From Caldilineaceae bacterium (GTDB taxonomy: Bacteria > Chloroflexota > Anaerolineae > Caldilineales > Caldilineaceae): a DNA stretch of 64,000 nt. Each line of letters starts with the position of its first letter. Position 1 is the first letter of the stretch. Shown piece after piece: positions 33,438 to 42,373 of the stretch. The notes under the pieces were generated by a model that worked only from the letters and a program-made list of their open reading frames with translations, was not told where the DNA came from and made no database searches. The position numbers were made by a program, and so were the translations under genes. Where the stretch lies: NCBI GenBank assembly GCA_022842065.1, contig JALHQH010000030.1, positions 73,734 to 137,733 on the forward strand, in the 5' to 3' direction.

Positions 33438-34616
33438 CTACTGCTTGGCCGATGGCCGATTCGACGGCGTGCGATCCAGCACCCCCGCCAGATCAACCCC
33501 AAAGGTCCACTCGGCGCTGGCGGTCATTTCCGCTAGTTTTGGTTCATCAATCGTGACGCCCATGCCCGGCCCTTCGGGCACTAACAAGTGACTGCGTTCG
33601 TAGACTAAGGGGGCTTTTACCACATCGTTGGTATACAGGTGCGGTCCCGTATTATCGCCGGGGTAATCGAGAATGCGCGCCGCCGCGGCCAGATGGGCCA
33701 CCGCCGCAGTGCCGAGATTCAGCTCCTGGGTGGTGCCGATCAGCACGCTTGCCCGCGCCGCTTCGGCTAACGCAATCAACCGCAAACTGGCACGTAAACC
33801 ACCGAGCAGATAGGGCGAGACATTGAGAATATCGACACAGCCATTGGAAAGCAGTTGCCAGCCGTGGTGGATGTGCAACACATGCTCAGAAACCGGGCGA
33901 TGAGAGCGGCGACGGAATTCGGCCAGCCCATCAATGTCATTGCGCGGGGCCGGGCTTTCGACCAGCATAAAGTCGACTAACTCCTTGTAGCGCTCAATCG
34001 CCATGATCGCGCGCCGCCAGTCGAGCAGGTTGGAGAAGTCGAGTGATTTGATCTCAACTTTGCCACCAAAGCGGTCAGCAAACTTGCCCAAAAATTGGGT
34101 GTCCGCGTCCAGATTGGTCCCCACATAGACGCGAATCAGGTCAAAGCCATCTTCAAGCTTCTCGGCCACCCGCTGTAAATTAGGCTCGACTTCCTCAACC
34201 GAGCGCATACGAAAGATCGGGTAACAGACGCGCATGCGGTCGCGCAATTTGCCGCCCAACAGGTCATAAACCGGCACCCCTTCGGCGCGCGCCACCAGGT
34301 CGTGCAAGGCCAGATCAATGCCTTGGCGCACCAACCCGGAACGACTATACATATGGCCCTCATCGGGGAAGAAGCGGATCAGGTCATCTTCAATTTTGGC
34401 AATGTTGCGCGCGTCCTTGCCGCGCAGCAGTTCGTTGAGCATCCGTTCCAATTCGCCCAGATCGAATTGGTACATGGGCACATGGGAGAGATCGCTCATC
34501 TCGCCCCAACCGACATGGCTCTCGTCTGCCTCTAGCTTGACGATGACATGTTGATTGGCGATGCCGGTCTGGCGGGGTGTCGCAATTGGAAAGAGTTGCA
34601 CACGTTTGATTTGCAT
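33438..34616 (-). CDS. Enolase-superfamily (mandelate racemase/muconate lactonising-like) protein, non-canonical active site
   Basis: The 392-aa protein has the two-domain enolase-superfamily layout: an N-terminal capping domain with WGEMSDL and a barrel with VRQGIDLALHDLVARAEGVPVYDLLGG. Metal-ligand strands show LDFSN and VESPAP, but the strand that normally carries KxK reads RVYVG (about residue 160) and the later K-x-D strand reads NVSPYLLGG. The third ligand strand is PVSEHV. The usual catalytic lysines are therefore missing, so a dehydratase or racemase mechanism of the standard kind is doubtful. AAGGAA precedes the ATG. Confidence 0.8.
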   Translation of the reverse strand: MQIKRVQLFPIATPRQTGIANQHVIVKLEADESHVGWGEMSDLSHVPMYQFDLGELERMLNELLRGKDARNIAKIEDDLIRFFPDEGHMYSRSGLVRQGIDLALHDLVARAEGVPVYDLLGGKLRDRMRVCYPIFRMRSVEEVEPNLQRVAEKLEDGFDLIRVYVGTNLDADTQFLGKFADRFGGKVEIKSLDFSNLLDWRRAIMAIERYKELVDFMLVESPAPRNDIDGLAEFRRRSHRPVSEHVLHIHHGWQLLSNGCVDILNVSPYLLGGLRASLRLIALAEAARASVLIGTTQELNLGTAAVAHLAAAARILDYPGDNTGPHLYTNDVVKAPLVYERSHLLVPEGPGMGVTIDEPKLAEMTASAEWTFGVDLAGVLDRTPSNRPSAKQ

Positions 34617-34724
34617 GGTAGTTCCTTATGCTTTGGTTGCTTTGGTCATTCCAATCTTGGGTTTCAATCCGTCCATTTTACCATAAGTTCGTTCGCTAAC
34701 CACTTCAGTTGTGGCCTTTGCCCA

Positions 34725-34753
34725 TTGCTGTGACCGCTCAATTATGGTATAGT
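34725..34753 (+). promoter_or_regulatory. Promoter of the antitoxin gene
   Basis: TTGCTG (34725-34730), a 17-nt spacer and TATAGT (34748-34753), with TGG just before the -10 as in extended -10 promoters. It reads to the gene at 34808. Confidence 0.6.
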
Positions 34754-34807
34754 GTTGCGACGAGTTTGCAAAAGGTAAGCACTTACTCGAAAGGCGTAGT
34801 CTACAGA

Positions 34808-35134
34808 ATGACTTACGATATTCTCGTTACAAAACATCTCGGCAATGGTTATTCCGCACGACCATTGTTATGGCCCGAACTCGTCTTATCTGGTACGAAT
34901 GAAGCTGAGGTTGTCGCGCGTACGCGTGCTGCGTTGGCAGACTTTCTTGCGCATAGCTATATTGTAAGCGTTGAAGTTGAGCCGACGGACAACCAAAGCG
35001 ATCCCTGGTTGCAGTATGCCGGCATTTGGCAAGATCTGCCTGAAGATGAGTGGAACGAATATCTGACGGCAATCAATGATTTTCGGGCCGTCATGGATCA
35101 ACAAACGCAAGACTCAACTCTACCCGATGCGTAA
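34808..35134 (+). CDS. Antitoxin-like protein of a VapC-associated family
   Basis: The protein is 108 aa from ATG 34808. The N-terminal half (MTYDILVTKHLGNGYSARPLLWPEL, EAEVVARTRAALADFLA) has a HicB-like fold pattern, and the C-terminal half contains DPWLQYAGIWQDLPEDEWNEYL. This layout is common in cyanobacteria and Chloroflexota directly upstream of PIN-domain VapC toxins. Here the toxin gene that follows is truncated, so the antitoxin appears to survive alone. The stop is followed by a 16-bp gap before the toxin remnant. Confidence 0.7.
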   Translation: MTYDILVTKHLGNGYSARPLLWPELVLSGTNEAEVVARTRAALADFLAHSYIVSVEVEPTDNQSDPWLQYAGIWQDLPEDEWNEYLTAINDFRAVMDQQTQDSTLPDA

Positions 35135-35150
35135 CGGCAATGTTATACAT

Positions 35151-35378
35151 CCTCAACACTTTACCTTTTACCAATCTCTCCAGGTTTTACGCTACGAACC
35201 TGATGCCATCCTCAGGTTTGAGCAACTCCGGCAAGCCAAAATTCGCATCGGTTCACAAGATCTACGGATTGCAGCCATTGCGCTAGGCAAAAACGCTACG
35301 GTTGTCACTCGCAATTTGCGTGATTTCCGACAAATTCCCGCTCTTCGGCTTGCCGACTGGTCAATTCCGTCTGAATAA
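35151..35378 (+). pseudogene. C-terminal fragment of a VapC-type PIN-domain toxin
   Basis: About 75 residues match the end of VapC toxins: ILRFEQLRQAKIRIGSQDLRIAAIALGKNATVVTRNLRDF and ALRLADW. They include the GSQDLRIA helix with the third catalytic acid and the TRNLRDF strand. The N-terminal LDTxxLS with the first catalytic Asp and the middle third of the domain are missing. The reading frame extends upstream only as a shadow of the antitoxin gene. The toxin should be inactive. Confidence 0.7.
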
Positions 35379-35457
35379 ACCAACAGTGGACAGTAAGACA
35401 GTATGTCAGTGGGTCAGTTACTGTCTTACGTTTGCCGCTGTATACTGGTCGTTACCC

Positions 35458-36387
35458 TCACCGCGCAATACTTGGCATCAACCCCAGTTGGGCGAGAATT
35501 TGCGTAACTTCACCTTGTTCACTTTCGGGTAGCTCGGAGATGGGCGGGCGCACAGTGCGTTCGCAGAGACCGAGTTGGGCCATTGCTTCTTTGACGGCAG
35601 AGACATTGTTGGCATTGTTGCGGCGGGCGCGCAGATCTTCAAAGGGCTTAATCTGTTGCCAGATGCGCATGGCGTTGTTGTAGTCGCCCCTGGTCAGTGA
35701 ACTCTGCATCTCCAACGACAGGTCGGTCGTCACATTGACCAGGCCGGATGTAAAACCGACCGCACCGGCCACAAAGAAGAAGGGTGCCCACGATTCGGCA
35801 ATCCCACAGATCCAGGCCAGCCTGTCCTTGCCCACGCTCTGGACAATATGGGCAAAGAGCGGCGGGTTGCCGACTGCATATTTAATCCCGACAAAGTTCG
35901 GACAGCGGGCGGCCAACAGATTGATCGCACTTGCCCCAATCGTCGCATCGCGCACATAGGGGACGATGCCAAGTTCGGGCACTGCCTCGGCGATGGTTTG
36001 ATGATAGGCCACCCAGCCTTCATCCGAGCGGTAGGGGTGGACGGGCTGGTGGACCATGACGGCCTGTGCCCCTTGCGCACGGGCAAATTGCGCCATTTCC
36101 GCCGCCGTGACCGCGTCAAAGCCCACGCCGGCCAGGATCAGGGCGCGTCCTGCTGCCCCCGCCACCGTCGCCTCCAGCGCTTGGCGCATCTCCAGCGCGG
36201 TCAACGAGTAGAACTCGCCGGTATTACCATTGGGCGTTACCACCGTAATGCCACCGCTCACCATCCGGTCAACCAGATAGGCATAGGCTTGAAAATCGGC
36301 GTAGAGATTGTTGCCGCGCCCCACAAACGGAGTGACGGGGATGGCGACAACGGTGCTCAACGCCGCTTGCATTGTTTGAAAATCCAT
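35458..36387 (-). CDS. DapA/N-acetylneuraminate lyase-family aldolase or dehydratase
   Basis: The 309-aa barrel protein has NGNTGEFYSLT near residue 55 (the carboxylate-binding GxxGE motif), the catalytic tyrosine in IVPYVRD and the Schiff-base lysine in FVGIKYAVG near 165. The family includes dihydrodipicolinate synthase, keto-deoxyglucarate dehydratase and related enzymes. The location beside an RraA-like and an enolase-superfamily gene suggests sugar-acid catabolism rather than lysine synthesis. GGGAGC precedes the ATG. Confidence 0.87.
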   Translation of the reverse strand: MDFQTMQAALSTVVAIPVTPFVGRGNNLYADFQAYAYLVDRMVSGGITVVTPNGNTGEFYSLTALEMRQALEATVAGAAGRALILAGVGFDAVTAAEMAQFARAQGAQAVMVHQPVHPYRSDEGWVAYHQTIAEAVPELGIVPYVRDATIGASAINLLAARCPNFVGIKYAVGNPPLFAHIVQSVGKDRLAWICGIAESWAPFFFVAGAVGFTSGLVNVTTDLSLEMQSSLTRGDYNNAMRIWQQIKPFEDLRARRNNANNVSAVKEAMAQLGLCERTVRPPISELPESEQGEVTQILAQLGLMPSIAR

Positions 36388-36417
36388 GAAGAAAGCTCCC
36401 TACAATTTAATATTGCG

Positions 36418-36500
36418 CCGGGACAAGATGACAAGATGACAAGGTGACAAGGTGACCTCGCCAATTTCATCCTGTCATCTTGTCATCCGGTCATACAGGC
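36418..36500. repeat. GACAAGATGACAAG repeats with inverted partner
   Basis: Tandem GACAAGATGACAAGATGACAA units face a TGTCATCTTGTCATCCGGTCAT segment, so the block can form a hairpin. A related block (CATCTTGTCATCTTGTCTTC with a CCGGATGACA/TGTCATCCGG stem) lies upstream of pyrG at 32415-32471. Confidence 0.75.
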
Positions 36501-36538
36501 AAAAAATAAATCGGCATAAACTTCAATTCTCATATCGA

Positions 36539-37273
36539 TCATCTTCCCCGCTGTGCCCGCCATTCCTCATACATCGCCGGTGACGGCGGATAGTACTTGC
36601 CGGGGGCGACCCCTTCGGCCAGGATCTTTTGTTTGACATACGCCTCGACTGCTTCGTGATCCTCGACCATTTGCACACACTCCTCGGCAAACCACGAGGG
36701 CACGACGACTACGCCATCATCATCACCGACGAGCACATCGCCGGGGCGGACCAATGCGCCGCCACACTGGATATCGACATTCTCTTCGCTGGGATCGGCC
36801 CACGGCCCGGAGGCATAAGGGGTACGGTCCTTGGCATAGACAATCAGCCCATACTTTTCAGCTTCCAACACACCCAAGTCGCGAATCGCGCCATCGGTGA
36901 CCAACCCATCGGCTTTTTGGATCACCAGATGGAGCGCCTTGACATCACCAAAGATGCAAGAGCGGGGGTTGCCCATGATATCGGCGACCAGCACATCACC
37001 GGGACCGCAGCGGGCCATGGCGCGATATTCGGGCGAATTTTCGCCTTGGCGGGTTTCGGCGATTAGGTCCGGCCGCAAGGGTAAAAAGCGCAGGGTGCGT
37101 GCCCGCGCCGCCAAGCGTTGGCCGGGGGTAAAGGTGCGTACCCCTTCCATAAAGGGCAGTGGTACGCCCGCATCCTTTACCACATGGTGCCAGATGGTGG
37201 CCACCGGCAATTTTTTAAAGCGGTCCAAGATCGCTTGGGAGACATGGACAGGGGCATAGGATCGTTCGGTCAT
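36539..37273 (-). CDS. RraA-like/4-carboxy-4-hydroxy-2-oxoadipate aldolase-family protein
   Basis: ATG 37273 is chosen because GAGGAG lies 4 nt upstream; the open frame extends 44 codons further without a good site. The 244-aa protein shows [36 protein letters not shown] (the GxxxDGxxRD motif that binds metal and substrate) and [15 protein letters not shown]. Members are class II aldolases/decarboxylases or RNase E inhibitors; with this sugar-acid gene neighbourhood an aldolase is preferred. Confidence 0.85.
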   Translation of the reverse strand: MTERSYAPVHVSQAILDRFKKLPVATIWHHVVKDAGVPLPFMEGVRTFTPGQRLAARARTLRFLPLRPDLIAETRQGENSPEYRAMARCGPGDVLVADIMGNPRSCIFGDVKALHLVIQKADGLVTDGAIRDLGVLEAEKYGLIVYAKDRTPYASGPWADPSEENVDIQCGGALVRPGDVLVGDDDGVVVVPSWFAEECVQMVEDHEAVEAYVKQKILAEGVAPGKYYPPSPAMYEEWRAQRGR

Positions 37274-37539
37274 TGCGCGCTCCTCGGTTGTGGGTGGTTG
37301 GGATGGTACAACTTGGCACTGATGATAAGCGGGAGTGGCAATGCTGTCAACTGTGTTTTTTACCGTCTTTGCATTAGCGCCCCCCACCACGCTAAGGTTG
37401 AGCATGCTATCGGTGTGAATCGAAAAGGTCTTGATAAATCGATGACGACATGTAATAATTGATCGTACTTATTTAGGGTATCGAGAGCAGTCGATGTTTA
37501 CCAGTATGGTACGAGGCGGTGCAGGGAGGAAATGGCGAG

Positions 37540-38298
37540 ATGGTGCTGAGGGAAAATATGTATAGTCCAATCCGCGATGGCATAGAAAAAACAGTACAAT
37601 CAGTCCAATATGTAGAGGCAAAGCCGCCGAGTGATTTGTTTGGATTGGTACACTGTTTTTGGGAACTCAAAACAGATACTGTACTGCCAGCGGATTTTCA
37701 TCTGCATGCGTTGCCCGATGCTTGCGTCAATATTTTATTCAACCAGGCCGACACGCAAATCGCGGGGATTACAGCACTGCGCACCACGTACGAGGTGTTG
37801 AATCTGGGCAAGACGTTTCACTACGCGGGGATTCAGCTCTTGCCCGGCGTGTGGCAAGGCAATCGGGACGAGATCGCTGATCGGTTTGTCGGTACACCAT
37901 ACCGCGGTGATTTGCCGCTGCTTCAAACAAACCACCAACTTACCCACCTCGACTTCGACGCCAAACAGGCCGTTATGGCGGAGCTGGTACGGCGGTTGAT
38001 GGGCGAGAAGGTCGTGGTGGCGAACGAAGTAACAGCAAAAATATTATTGCATATCGATGAGATCCATACCGTAACGGATATGGCAACCATGACTGATATG
38101 TCGCCGCGCCAACTACAGCGAACGCTCAAACGCACAACCGGCTTCTCTCCCCACGACTTGCTCAAAGTGCTGCGCCTGCAACATTCATTTAAGCAGGATT
38201 ATCTGGTATCCTACACCGACCAGTCCCACTATATCCACTCGTTCCGCAAAATCACCGGGTACACGCCGGCACGCTATGCGGAAAAATTTGATGTCTGA
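37540..38298 (+). CDS. AraC-family transcriptional regulator
   Basis: The protein is 252 aa from ATG 37540 (AGGGAGG 10 nt upstream; a GTG at 37519 is possible). The N-terminal part (LFGLVHCFWELK, LPDACVNILFN, FVGTP) is the DUF6597-like sensor domain. The C-terminal part has the two helix-turn-helix motifs, with DMSPRQLQRTLKRTTGFSPHDLL and FRKITGYTPARYA. It lacks a typical cupin sensor. Its target may be the VOC gene that follows. Confidence 0.87.
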   Translation: MVLRENMYSPIRDGIEKTVQSVQYVEAKPPSDLFGLVHCFWELKTDTVLPADFHLHALPDACVNILFNQADTQIAGITALRTTYEVLNLGKTFHYAGIQLLPGVWQGNRDEIADRFVGTPYRGDLPLLQTNHQLTHLDFDAKQAVMAELVRRLMGEKVVVANEVTAKILLHIDEIHTVTDMATMTDMSPRQLQRTLKRTTGFSPHDLLKVLRLQHSFKQDYLVSYTDQSHYIHSFRKITGYTPARYAEKFDV

Positions 38299-38386
38299 TT
38301 TATACAATACATCGTGCCTATTGCCGGCTATACTGGTGAAGAGACCCGTTAGTAAGTGAGAATTTATATAAAAAGGGAGCATTCAC

Positions 38387-38779
38387 ATGTCAAAGCCAGC
38401 AAACAAGGTCGCCTATTTTGAACTGCCAGCCGATGACGTTGCACGCGCAAGCGCGTTTTATAACACAGTCTTTGGCTGGCATACGCCACCGATGGGTAAC
38501 GGTGGCGTATTTGCGCTCACAACCGCAGCCAATGCGCGCGGAAACCCCACCGAGGCCGGTGGGATCAATGGCGACATTTCACCACGCAGCAAAGGGCTTG
38601 ACCGTCCGCTGATCATGATTTTGGTTGACAGCGTAGACGCGCAATTACAGGCCGTAAAAGACGCTGGTGGCAAAGTGATACACCCCCCGCAAACGGAAAC
38701 CGAGTTCGGTCTTGTTTGGGCTGTCTTTAGCGACACCGAAAGCAACCATATCGGTCTCTATTCATTCGGCGCTAAGTAG
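38387..38779 (+). CDS. VOC-family (glyoxalase/bleomycin-resistance fold) protein
   Basis: The 130-aa protein has the VOC beta-alpha-beta-beta-beta pattern: VAYFELPADDVARASAFYNTVFGW, then ILVDSVDAQLQAVKDAGGKVIHPP and AVFSDTESNHIGLYS. It may bind a metal and act as an isomerase, lyase or binding protein; the substrate is unknown. GGGAG precedes the ATG. It is followed after only 2 bp by the DUF488 gene, which suggests co-transcription. Confidence 0.85.
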   Translation: MSKPANKVAYFELPADDVARASAFYNTVFGWHTPPMGNGGVFALTTAANARGNPTEAGGINGDISPRSKGLDRPLIMILVDSVDAQLQAVKDAGGKVIHPPQTETEFGLVWAVFSDTESNHIGLYSFGAK

Positions 38780-38781
38780 TT

Positions 38782-39219
38782 GTGGCGATCCGAATCGTTC
38801 GGCTCGGCACCGCCCGGCTCCCGTCGGAAGGGCTCCGCATTGGTATCGTCCGGCGGGTGCCGCGCGGGGTGCCGAAAGCCCAATACGCCCAGCGCAACTT
38901 TTTCGATGTATGGCTCCCGGAGCTGGCACCGAGCGGACCACTTGTGTCATGGGCCTTGGCAGAGCCATTCACGCCCAAACGGTGGGCCGCGTATGCACGA
39001 AAATATCGCCGCGAGATGCGGTCGCCTGCCGCACAGCGACTGATGGGCTTGCTGGCTGCGTTGTCGGCAACCACAGATTTCTCGGTGGGGTGCTACTGTC
39101 AGGATGCGGCGCGCTGTCACCGTGCGCTCTTGCGCGACCTCCTCATCGAGCATGGCGCCTTCTTCGCAGACCTGCCGTTTGGTGCAGGCGACGCTGGCAC
39201 CGAGAGACGACCGAACTAA
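38782..39219 (+). CDS. DUF488 family protein
   Basis: The 145-aa protein starts at GTG 38782, directly after the VOC stop. The family signatures are IRIVRLGTARLPSEGLRIG, FFDVWLPELAPS, WAAYARKYRREM and SVGCYCQDAARCHRALLRDLL, with a conserved C-x-C...CHR cluster. Function is unknown. The C-terminal part is Gly/Ala-rich. Confidence 0.85.
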   Translation: MAIRIVRLGTARLPSEGLRIGIVRRVPRGVPKAQYAQRNFFDVWLPELAPSGPLVSWALAEPFTPKRWAAYARKYRREMRSPAAQRLMGLLAALSATTDFSVGCYCQDAARCHRALLRDLLIEHGAFFADLPFGAGDAGTERRPN

Positions 39220-39390
39220 CGCGTGCACCGAAGCCAGCACACTGGCATCTTGGCAACAGCGTGCGGTTCGGTGGTGCGGGTCTGGCGTGCTGGTTATTCA
39301 GCCTGCGTAGACAACCTGAAAGGAAGGCTTGGTTGGATGGTTAGACAATCTCCCCCGGGTAAGCGTTGATACAGCTTGCTTGTCCCCATG

Positions 39391-39399
39391 TGGTATACT
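39391..39399 (+). promoter_or_regulatory. Extended -10 promoter of the halogenase-like gene
   Basis: TGG-TATACT matches the TGnTATAAT extended -10 pattern; no well-spaced -35 box is seen. It lies about 54 nt before the ATG at 39453, which is preceded by AGGAGAG. Confidence 0.5.
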
Positions 39400-39452
39400 G
39401 AAACAGCCATTGTGACATAGCTATGCAGTCGCCACGTCCGTAGGAGAGCTCT

Positions 39453-41189
39453 ATGACCATTACTTCCCAAGCGTTACACCCCAGCGATTCAGCCAAAAAG
39501 TATGATGTCGCGATTATCGGGTCGGGGATTGGTGGCTCCACCCTGGCCGCCGTGCTGGCGCGGCAGGGGCTCTCGGTGATTGTCTTTGAGGGCGGCACCC
39601 ATCCACGCTTTACGATTGGTGAGTCGATGATTCTGGAAACGTCGGAAGCAATGCGCGCCCTGGCCGAATTTTATGATGTGCCAGAGTTGGCCTACTTCAG
39701 CTCAGAGAACTTTTACAGCTACATCGGCACCGGCCACGGCGTCAAACGCCACTTTAGTTTTGTCCACCACACCGCCGGGCAAGCGGTCGATACCAACAAG
39801 TGCCTGCAAGCGGTGATTCCCAAATTGCCCTATGGCCACGAGATTCACATCCATCGCCAGGATTCGGACTATCTGCTCACTTCGGTCGCCATCTCCTATG
39901 GGGCGACGGTTTTGCAGGGTACCCTCATTCAGGATATCGAGTTAAACGCGGACGGCGTCGTGATCGTCACCAACAAGGGGGCGCGCCACCATGCTGATTA
40001 TGTGGTCGATGCTGGGGGAATGCGTTCGCTGCTGGCCAACAAGTTTGCGTGGCGCCACCGCGATCTGTTGGCCCACTCGCGCACCATTTACACCCACATG
40101 ATCGATGTTCCCTGCTTTAATCAGGTGGGGCCGACCCAAGCGGACCTCGGCTTTCCCTATCCCTTCTCACAGGGGACGTTGCACCATATCTTTAAGGGTG
40201 GCTGGCTCTGGGTGATCCCTTTTAACAACCATCCCGATGCAACCAACCCCTTGTGCAGCGTCGGCCTACAACTTGACCCGCGCCTCTATCCGCAGCGCAA
40301 TGAGCTGACCCCGGAGGCTGAATTTTACGAATTTATCGCCCAGTTCCCAGCGTTGGCTGCCCAATTAAAACATGCCCACCCGGTGCGCGATTGGCAGCGA
40401 GTGGATCGCCTGCAATATAGCGCCAACCACATGGTCGGTGACCGCTGTGCCCTGCTCGCCCACGCCGCCGGCTTTATCGACCCGCTTTACTCCAAAGGGC
40501 TTTATCTCACCCACATGAGCATCTTTTGGTTGGCCGATCTGCTCTTGAAGGCCAAACAGAGCGGTGATTACTCCGCGGCGGCCTTTGCACCCCTGGAGAC
40601 GATGACCCTTGGTTACATCGGCATGCATGACCGCTTGGTCGCCAGCTCTTACAAAGCTTGGAGTCATCACAAGCTGTGGCAGGTTTATGCAGTGGTCTGG
40701 CTGCTGGGTGCCTATCTAGAATATGTGCGGCTGGTGATCAACCGGCTGCGCGCCAAGGATCGCGCCCAATATCTCGCATTGATGCGCCCTCATCGCCTGG
40801 CCGGTGGCGGCTTCGATCAATTTTTTGCGATCCAGGAGCAGATCGACGTGCTGATCGACGCAGTCAACCCAGATGATGAGGCCGATGTGGCGCGCACCGC
40901 CGCCCAGATCAAAGCGCTGTTGCGCTCTTTCCCCTGGTTATCGACCGCCTTTCAGGATCTGCTCAATGGCAAAACTCATCTGCCCAACAACAAGCTGCGC
41001 CTGAACCTGCTCAACCGCAACCGCGGTTTTATGGGCAACGGCGCTTACCGTGAACATTTTTTTGGCAACAGCTCCCTGCTCGCCCTGTTAACCAAAGCGG
41101 CCGCCGATCAAGTCCGCTATTCAAAACTAGGCGTTCAACGCCAGCGCCACACCCGTGCCCGCCTGGCTGATCAAGCTGCCCCTGCGTAG
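39453..41189 (+). CDS. FAD-dependent monooxygenase, flavin-dependent halogenase-like
   Basis: The 578-aa protein has the FAD motif GSGIGG (23-28), IGESM at 55-59 where halogenases have GEST, and WLWVIP at 251-256, an exact match to the WxWxIP motif typical of flavin-dependent halogenases. [12 protein letters not shown] segment near 350 is also of the PF04820/halogenase type. Such enzymes need an FADH2-supplying reductase, which is not next to it. The absence of the conserved catalytic lysine could not be judged without an alignment, so a geranylgeranyl-reductase-like or hydroxylase role remains possible. The last codons lie in the inverted repeat at 41182-41269. Confidence 0.7.
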   Translation: MTITSQALHPSDSAKKYDVAIIGSGIGGSTLAAVLARQGLSVIVFEGGTHPRFTIGESMILETSEAMRALAEFYDVPELAYFSSENFYSYIGTGHGVKRHFSFVHHTAGQAVDTNKCLQAVIPKLPYGHEIHIHRQDSDYLLTSVAISYGATVLQGTLIQDIELNADGVVIVTNKGARHHADYVVDAGGMRSLLANKFAWRHRDLLAHSRTIYTHMIDVPCFNQVGPTQADLGFPYPFSQGTLHHIFKGGWLWVIPFNNHPDATNPLCSVGLQLDPRLYPQRNELTPEAEFYEFIAQFPALAAQLKHAHPVRDWQRVDRLQYSANHMVGDRCALLAHAAGFIDPLYSKGLYLTHMSIFWLADLLLKAKQSGDYSAAAFAPLETMTLGYIGMHDRLVASSYKAWSHHKLWQVYAVVWLLGAYLEYVRLVINRLRAKDRAQYLALMRPHRLAGGGFDQFFAIQEQIDVLIDAVNPDDEADVARTAAQIKALLRSFPWLSTAFQDLLNGKTHLPNNKLRLNLLNRNRGFMGNGAYREHFFGNSSLLALLTKAAADQVRYSKLGVQRQRHTRARLADQAAPA

Positions 41190-41269
41190 AATGCGTTCCG
41201 GGGACGGTCCAGAGAGATTTTGGTTTAACCTACTTGTTGTGGACCGTCCCCGGAACGCATTCTACGCAG
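41182..41269. repeat. Inverted repeat with 30-bp arms
   Basis: Perfect arms 41182-41211 and 41240-41269 enclose a 28-nt loop. The core TTCCGGGGACGGTCC is related to the GTCCCCGG cores of the repeats at 963 and 4558, and the loop length is the same. It includes the stop codon of the upstream gene. Confidence 0.85.
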
Positions 41270-41302
41270 CAACTAACCTTCAACTAGAAACTGAGAAATG
41301 TT

Positions 41303-42373
41303 ATGACTACCGCGCGTATTGCCATCATTGGGGCTGGTTGGTGGGCGACGACAGCCCACATGCCTGCCATCCAAGAAAACCCTGACGCCACCCTGGTTGC
41401 CATCTGTGATCGCGATGAGGAAAAGCTGGCCGCCGCCGCGACCGCCTATGAGGTGGCAAAAACGTACACCGATCTGGATACCATGCTCTCTACTGAAACC
41501 CTGGACGGCGCGATTGTTGTCACCAACCATGCCAGCCATTATGCGGTCGCGCGCCGTTGTCTCGAACAAGGGTTGCATGTGCTGGTGGAAAAACCCTTCA
41601 CCCTCTATGCCGCCGATGCCCGTGCCTTGGTTGAATTAGCCGCGCAAAAAGGCCGCGAACTGCTGGTTGGTTATCCCTACAATTATACCCCGTATGCGCG
41701 GCGCAGCCGGGCAGTATTGCAAAGTGGTGAGTTGGGGCAGGTGCAATATGTGAGTGCGGTCTTTAGCAGCCATATCTTTGATCTGCTGCGTGGGGAGCAT
41801 AATGTCACCGGCGCGGTACATGGCCCCGGCAAGGTCTACAGCGATCCGGCCCTTTCCGGCGGCGGCATGGGCCACCTGCAGATGACTCACCCGCTGGGTT
41901 TACTCTTTTTTATTACCGGGCTGCCGATCCGCCGTGTGCATGGGTTGATGGCCAGCCACGGCCTGGCGGTCGATCTGGTCAATGCCTTTGCCGTGGAATT
42001 TGCCAATGGCGCCCTCGGTTCGATCGGTGGCGTGGGCAACCTGGGTGGTGGCAATGGGCGCAAACAGGATCTCCAGATCTACTGTGAAAATGGCTCAATC
42101 GACATTGATGTGACCACCGGCGCCTGCACGATCTACCGCCGCGATCAAGCCCCGGAAGTGGTTGAGCCGGTTGTCGGTGAAAATGGGTACCTGCGTTCAG
42201 CCCCTGCCGATAACCTGGTCGAGATTAGCTTGGGACGGGGCAAGAATGAGGTGCCGGCCAGCCTGGGGCTGTTAGCCGTTGAATTGCTCGACGCCGCCTA
42301 CCGCTCGGCGCAACAGGATGGGCTGGTAGTAACACGTGAGGAGCTTTATACAGGGGGAAAGCAGCATGTATAA
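41303..42373 (+). CDS. Gfo/Idh/MocA family oxidoreductase
   Basis: The 356-aa protein has the Rossmann motif IIGAGWWA at the N-terminus and the VEKPFTLYAADARAL signature with its conserved EKP near residue 95. The substrate domain has YPYNYTPYARR and HPLGLLFFITG. It oxidises an unknown sugar or polyol derivative. It overlaps the FkbM methyltransferase start by 8 nt, so the two are one operon. Confidence 0.87.
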   Translation: MTTARIAIIGAGWWATTAHMPAIQENPDATLVAICDRDEEKLAAAATAYEVAKTYTDLDTMLSTETLDGAIVVTNHASHYAVARRCLEQGLHVLVEKPFTLYAADARALVELAAQKGRELLVGYPYNYTPYARRSRAVLQSGELGQVQYVSAVFSSHIFDLLRGEHNVTGAVHGPGKVYSDPALSGGGMGHLQMTHPLGLLFFITGLPIRRVHGLMASHGLAVDLVNAFAVEFANGALGSIGGVGNLGGGNGRKQDLQIYCENGSIDIDVTTGACTIYRRDQAPEVVEPVVGENGYLRSAPADNLVEISLGRGKNEVPASLGLLAVELLDAAYRSAQQDGLVVTREELYTGGKQHV

